This document shows positions 4,464 to 7,988 of a stretch of 7,988 bases of DNA, piece by piece. Source of the stretch: Mycoplasmatota bacterium (GTDB lineage Bacteria; Bacillota_I; Bacilli_A; Izemoplasmatales; Izemoplasmataceae); contig JAFLJX010000131.1 of the NCBI GenBank assembly GCA_022712785.1, forward strand, positions 1 to 7,988, in the 5' to 3' direction. The notes beneath the pieces are model-generated. The model was not told the origin of the DNA and ran no database searches. It was given only the letters and a program-made list of their open reading frames with translations. Made by a program: the position numbers and the translations under genes. Position 1 is the first letter of the stretch; every line of letters begins with the position of its first letter.

Positions 4464-6801
4464 ATAATAAACTTGGATTTTTATCAATTGAAATCCCTAT
4501 GTTTTTAACATATTGATTATAAATATCCTTTAATACAATCTCTAAAACTTTAGAGGTCTTATACTTAATAATAATTTGAGCTCTATAGTAATTGTTAATT
4601 CTAGCAATTTTAGGCAAAACTGGCCCCAAAATTATTATATCTCCTTCTAATTCCTTTCTTAATTTCATTACAATTTTAGTTCCTTCTTTTAACACTTTTC
4701 TAACATCTTTGTCAGTAATTATTATTTGAACTAAATTATTTATTGGGGTATATCCGGCAATTCTTCTAATTTCCATTTCTTCTTCATAAAATGAATGGTA
4801 ATCATGAAGTTTTGCGTGACTTATTGCATAATGATCCGGGTTATATGTTTGAATAACAACTTCTCCATCAATATCATGTCTTCCTGCTCTACCTGAAACT
4901 TGAGTTAAAAGTTGGAAAGTTTTTTCAATTGCTTTATAATCTGGTAAACTCAAACTCATGTCTGCAGCAAGTACTCCTACAAGTGAAACCATAGGGAAAT
5001 CTAATCCCTTAGATATCATCTGTGTACCTAATAATATATCACCATTATGTTCAAATTCATAAAGTAATTTTTCATGTGCACCTTTATAGGTAGTTGTATC
5101 TGTATCCATTCTAATTACTCTAGCGCTTGGAAATCTTTGTTTAATAAATTCCTCAACTCTTTCAGTTCCTATACCCATATATCTAATATGTTTACTATTA
5201 CATGTTGGGCAATTTGTAGGATTTTCTTCATCATGTCCACAATAGTGACATTTTAAACTATTAGTTTTATCATGATAGGTTAAAGAAATATCACAGTTAG
5301 GACACATAATAACTTCGCCACAACTCCTACACATTACAAAAGTTGAATGTCCTCGTCTATTTAACAACAACATTATTTGTTCTTTTTTATTTAATCTATC
5401 AGTAATAAGCTCATCTAATCTTTTACTAAAGATTGATCTATTTCCACCTTTAAACTCATATCTCATATCTTCAATATAAACTATTGGTAATGTTGTTTTA
5501 TTAGCTCTATTATTTATTTCTAGTAATGTATATTCATTGTTTTTAGCTTTATAATAACTTTCAACACTTGGTGTAGCACTACCGAGAACTAAAGGAACAT
5601 TATAATATTTAGCTCTTAAAATTGCAACATCAAGAGCGTGATAATTAGGAGATTCAATTTGTTTATATGAATCAGTATGTTCCTCATCAATTATTATAAT
5701 CCCAAGATTAGTAAATGGTGCAAAAATAGCAGATCTAGCCCCAACTACCACCTTTACTTCTTTTCTTCTTATTTTACGCCATTCGTCATACTTTTCACCA
5801 ATACTTAATCCACTATGAAGCATGGCTACATCATTCCCAAATCTGCCCTTAAACCTTGAAACCATCATTGGGGTAAGACTTATCTCTGGAACTAGCATTA
5901 TTGCTTCTAAGCCTGAATTTAGTACTTCTTCAATGATATTTAAGTAAATCTCTGTTTTTCCACTCCCGGTTATTCCATGAAGTAAGAATATTTCATTTGT
6001 GGATAGTTTTTCTTTAATTGAATTATAGACAGATACTTGTTCTTTATTAAGGACTACTGTCTTTTTATTAATTCCATAAATACTGTCAATTTCTCTATAT
6101 GTTTCAACTTTGTATTCAACTATAACACCTTTTTCTATTAGACTTTTTAGTGTGGTGCTTGATATTTTCAGTTCTTTTAATAAGACACTTTTTAAACAAT
6201 CATTATTAGTTAGTAGATATTTAACAACGGCTTTTTGTTTAATCCCTCTTAAAGGATTATTTTCATCAATTAATTTAATCTTACTAATATATTTTTCATT
6301 ATTTGCTTGTTTAACTTCATACTTTACTACGATATTCCCAAGATTTATTTGATTTTTAATCTCTTTAAAATATGATTTTAATAAGTCATCATATATAACT
6401 TCACTATTTTTATTAAATTTAAGTGCTAAATCTAAATCTAGTAAACTAGTATCTTCACATACTAGTTTCTTTTTATATTTAGATTTCAAAGCTTTGGGTA
6501 ACATAGCTTGATATATACTTACCAAAGGACTTGTATTACTCATAGCAAGTGTTTTACCTAGTTCTAATAACTCTTTGGTTAAAGAAGGAACTAAATCAAG
6601 AACTTGAACTACATTTTTTAATCTATCAAAATCACTAGTTTCTTTAAACCCTAGTACATATCCCATAATTAAACGAGGTCCAAAAGGTACTTTTACCCTT
6701 TGTCCTATTTCAATTACTTCCTCTAAATATGAAGGGACATTATAATCAAAAGTTTTATCAACTTCTCTTGCCTTCACATCAACTAAAATACTAGCTATCA
6801 T
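4462..6801 (-). CDS. priA: Primosomal protein N' (replication restart helicase PriA)
   Basis: 779 residues, a complete PriA: the 3'-to-5' superfamily 2 DNA helicase that recognises stalled forks and reloads the replicative helicase. The N-terminal DNA 3'-end-binding domain (about 1-100) begins with the typical ILVDVKAREVDKTFDY. A winged-helix region follows. The helicase motifs are GITGSGKT (276-283, Walker A), DEEH (372-375), SAT (408-410), GTQMISKGLDFP (592-603) and QVSGRAGR (634-641). Eight Cys in four pairs bind two zinc ions (491/494, 500/503, 518/521, 531/534). The usual YPPF of the C-terminal domain is YTPI (684-687), a minor divergence. The start is supported by AGGTGG (6811-6806) 4 nt upstream, which overlaps the ATPase TAG stop. 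fmt follows 12 nt downstream, a common Bacillota pairing. Confidence 0.98.
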   Translation of the reverse strand: MIASILVDVKAREVDKTFDYNVPSYLEEVIEIGQRVKVPFGPRLIMGYVLGFKETSDFDRLKNVVQVLDLVPSLTKELLELGKTLAMSNTSPLVSIYQAMLPKALKSKYKKKLVCEDTSLLDLDLALKFNKNSEVIYDDLLKSYFKEIKNQINLGNIVVKYEVKQANNEKYISKIKLIDENNPLRGIKQKAVVKYLLTNNDCLKSVLLKELKISSTTLKSLIEKGVIVEYKVETYREIDSIYGINKKTVVLNKEQVSVYNSIKEKLSTNEIFLLHGITGSGKTEIYLNIIEEVLNSGLEAIMLVPEISLTPMMVSRFKGRFGNDVAMLHSGLSIGEKYDEWRKIRRKEVKVVVGARSAIFAPFTNLGIIIIDEEHTDSYKQIESPNYHALDVAILRAKYYNVPLVLGSATPSVESYYKAKNNEYTLLEINNRANKTTLPIVYIEDMRYEFKGGNRSIFSKRLDELITDRLNKKEQIMLLLNRRGHSTFVMCRSCGEVIMCPNCDISLTYHDKTNSLKCHYCGHDEENPTNCPTCNSKHIRYMGIGTERVEEFIKQRFPSARVIRMDTDTTTYKGAHEKLLYEFEHNGDILLGTQMISKGLDFPMVSLVGVLAADMSLSLPDYKAIEKTFQLLTQVSGRAGRHDIDGEVVIQTYNPDHYAISHAKLHDYHSFYEEEMEIRRIAGYTPINNLVQIIITDKDVRKVLKEGTKIVMKLRKELEGDIIILGPVLPKIARINNYYRAQIIIKYKTSKVLEIVLKDIYNQYVKNIGISIDKNPSLL

Positions 6802-6809
6802 TAAACCAC

Positions 6810-7601
6810 CTACAGCCTATCTATAAAGTTACTTTTATTATTAAGAAAATGTTTAGTAAAAACGACACTTTCAATATCATCATATTTTATTTTTTTTATT
6901 GATTTTTCACTAAAATTATAAATTGTTGCATCTTTTAATGCCATTAGTATTGGACTATGGGTTGCGATTATTACTTGAGATCCGTTTTTTACCAAATCAG
7001 TAATCAATACTAATAATTGATATTGATTTGTAGCGCTTAGTGGAGTTTCAGGTTCATCAAGTAAGTAAATACCTTTTTGGTGCATTCTACTCTTAAAAAA
7101 AGTTAGAAATCCTTCTCCATGAGATTTAAATCTTAATTCACCATCATATTTACTAGATAAAGCATTTAACTCTTTTCTAACCGGGCCAAATGCTAAAGCC
7201 CTAACATACTCACTTTTATTTTTAAACTCCTCTTGCATCTCCTCTAAATCTGTTTCTAAGTTCTCTTTCATTTCCTTTAAGTTATTAATATATGTAATAA
7301 ATTCTTCTCCGCTAAAAAAGAATCCACTTCTGGTTTTAACAGAATAACTAATTTTCATTTTTTCACTTAGCTCTTTAACTCTATTATAATAACTAGACTC
7401 CATTTTTTCTTTTGATACATTTATTGAATTATTATAATAAGCAATAGTTTTTAATAACGTACTTTTACCACTACCGTTGTCTCCAACTAAAATCGTTATT
7501 TTATTGTTAAAGTCTAGTTCTTTTGTATTTCTTAAACACTCAATATTAAAGGGGTATTCAACACTGTCAAAATCACTAAAAGTAATTTTCTTAATCAGCA
7601 T
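6810..7601 (-). CDS. Small ABC/AAA-type ATPase (COG3910-like)
   Basis: 263 residues, a stand-alone ABC-class ATPase of the SMC/RecF-like kind with no membrane segment. Visible in order: Walker A GDNGSGKST (40-48); a charged helical insertion (about 62-135) that probably forms a short coiled coil; the signature SHGEG (160-164); Walker B IYLLDEPE (178-185) with its catalytic Glu and following D-loop; and the switch His in ATHSP (215). It resembles the 'predicted ATPase' family COG3910, whose role is unknown. No TOPRIM or nuclease partner is adjacent, so I do not call it a defence OLD/Septu protein. I chose the ATG at 7601 because AGGA (7612-7609) lies 7 nt upstream; a TTG one codon earlier has only 4 nt. 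It overlaps the end of the HAD gene by 11 nt. Confidence 0.85.
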   Translation of the reverse strand: MLIKKITFSDFDSVEYPFNIECLRNTKELDFNNKITILVGDNGSGKSTLLKTIAYYNNSINVSKEKMESSYYNRVKELSEKMKISYSVKTRSGFFFSGEEFITYINNLKEMKENLETDLEEMQEEFKNKSEYVRALAFGPVRKELNALSSKYDGELRFKSHGEGFLTFFKSRMHQKGIYLLDEPETPLSATNQYQLLVLITDLVKNGSQVIIATHSPILMALKDATIYNFSEKSIKKIKYDDIESVVFTKHFLNNKSNFIDRL

Positions 7602-7988
7602 CAATTAATCCTAAATTTATTAGTCCCTTTAATACACCATCATCTTTAATATCACTAGTTAAATACTTTGCGTGTTTTTTAGCTAGCTCTGTCCCGTTAT
7701 CCATACATACACTGTTTGGTATAAAGTCTAACATTTCAATGTCGTTATCTCCATCACCTATTGCATAAGCATTTTCTAGTTTTATGTTTTCCATTTCTAA
7801 TATTCTCTTAATTCCTTCTTTTTTACTCATTCCACCACTTAACACATCAAACCCGTCACCAAGCCATGAAACTAGTTCTAGATTCTCAAGTTTTTTTCTA
7901 AATGGATCATGAAGTTCTCTTTTACAAAAAGCCCACATTTGGAAGATATCATTATCTTTATAAAATTGTGGATCTATTCTGGGCAACT
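7591..7988 (-). CDS. Cof-type HAD-superfamily phosphatase, C-terminal part (5' end outside window)
   Basis: About 131 C-terminal residues of a HAD hydrolase of the Cof/YkrA type, which dephosphorylate sugar phosphates or other small metabolites. Visible are the motif III lysine in GMSKKEGI (about 52-59 of this fragment) and the motif IV metal site IGDGDNDIEML (76-86), followed by the usual VCMDNGTELAKKHA stretch and KDDGVLKGL end. The cap domain is partly included and the N-terminal DxDxT nucleophile box lies off the right edge. The TTG at 7986 is an internal Leu codon rather than a start, since the family is about 260 residues. Substrate unknown. It precedes the ATPase in the same transcript, with an 11-nt overlap. 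Confidence 0.85.
   Translation of the reverse strand, partial: LPRIDPQFYKDNDIFQMWAFCKRELHDPFRKKLENLELVSWLGDGFDVLSGGMSKKEGIKRILEMENIKLENAYAIGDGDNDIEMLDFIPNSVCMDNGTELAKKHAKYLTSDIKDDGVLKGLINLGLIDAD

Noticed and set aside
5074..5256. Plus-strand open frame over the priA zinc-binding region
   Set aside because: Its Cys/Ser/Phe-rich sequence is the antisense shadow of the conserved priA Cys motifs.
6110..6352. Plus-strand open frame over the priA N-terminal half
   Set aside because: Hydrophobic look results from antisense of Lys/Asn/Glu-rich codons; priA is continuous here.
6810..7601. Anti-phage defence ATPase (OLD/Septu/retron type)
   Set aside because: No TOPRIM domain, no HNH nuclease or reverse transcriptase beside it; neighbours are housekeeping genes.
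1..7988. CRISPR arrays, insertion sequences, tRNA or rRNA genes
   Set aside because: No direct-repeat arrays, transposase-like coding sequence, inverted-repeat ends or tRNA-like folds were seen by eye on either strand.

Overview
The window is AT-rich (I estimate about 30% GC). Every gene I can support lies on the minus strand. Shine-Dalgarno sites are strong (AGGAGG, AGAGGTGA). Trp is encoded by TGG and no gene ends in TGA, so the standard code appears to be in use. YutG/LtrC-type PgpA, LemA-like and clostridial-type glutamate mutase proteins occur together. This points to a low-GC Bacillota or a standard-code Mollicutes relative (Haloplasma/Izemoplasma/Acholeplasma type). The exact lineage is an inference I cannot settle from this sequence.

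Reading in the direction of transcription, from right to left, one co-directional run fills about 7988 down to 725. It holds the 3' end of a Cof-type HAD phosphatase, a small ABC/AAA-type ATPase (COG3910-like), the primosomal helicase priA, the methionyl-tRNA formyltransferase fmt, a PgpA/YutG-like protein, a six-TM membrane protein with a degenerate HD-GYP domain, and a short LemA-like membrane protein. Junctions are overlaps or gaps of about 7-12 nt. The exception is the 39-nt fmt/pgpA-like gap, which carries an extended -10 promoter candidate. At four junctions the upstream TAG stop codon lies inside the next gene's Shine-Dalgarno sequence, suggesting translational coupling. The run ends at a strong hairpin/U-tract terminator at 642-669.

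Left of the terminator is a second unit, also on the minus strand. It has a cre-like box (610-623), a sigma-A-type promoter (563-590), a leader of about 200 nt with a foldable three-way junction (438-528) and a long hairpin just before the ribosome binding site (378-410), and then the start of glmS/mamA, the B12-binding sigma subunit of glutamate mutase, which runs off the left edge. The leader looks like a riboswitch-type or attenuator control element, but I could not match it to a class I know.

The two least ordinary items are that orphan leader RNA and the membrane-bound pseudo-HD-GYP protein coupled to a LemA-like partner. The rest is housekeeping: replication restart, initiator tRNA formylation and probable phospholipid metabolism.
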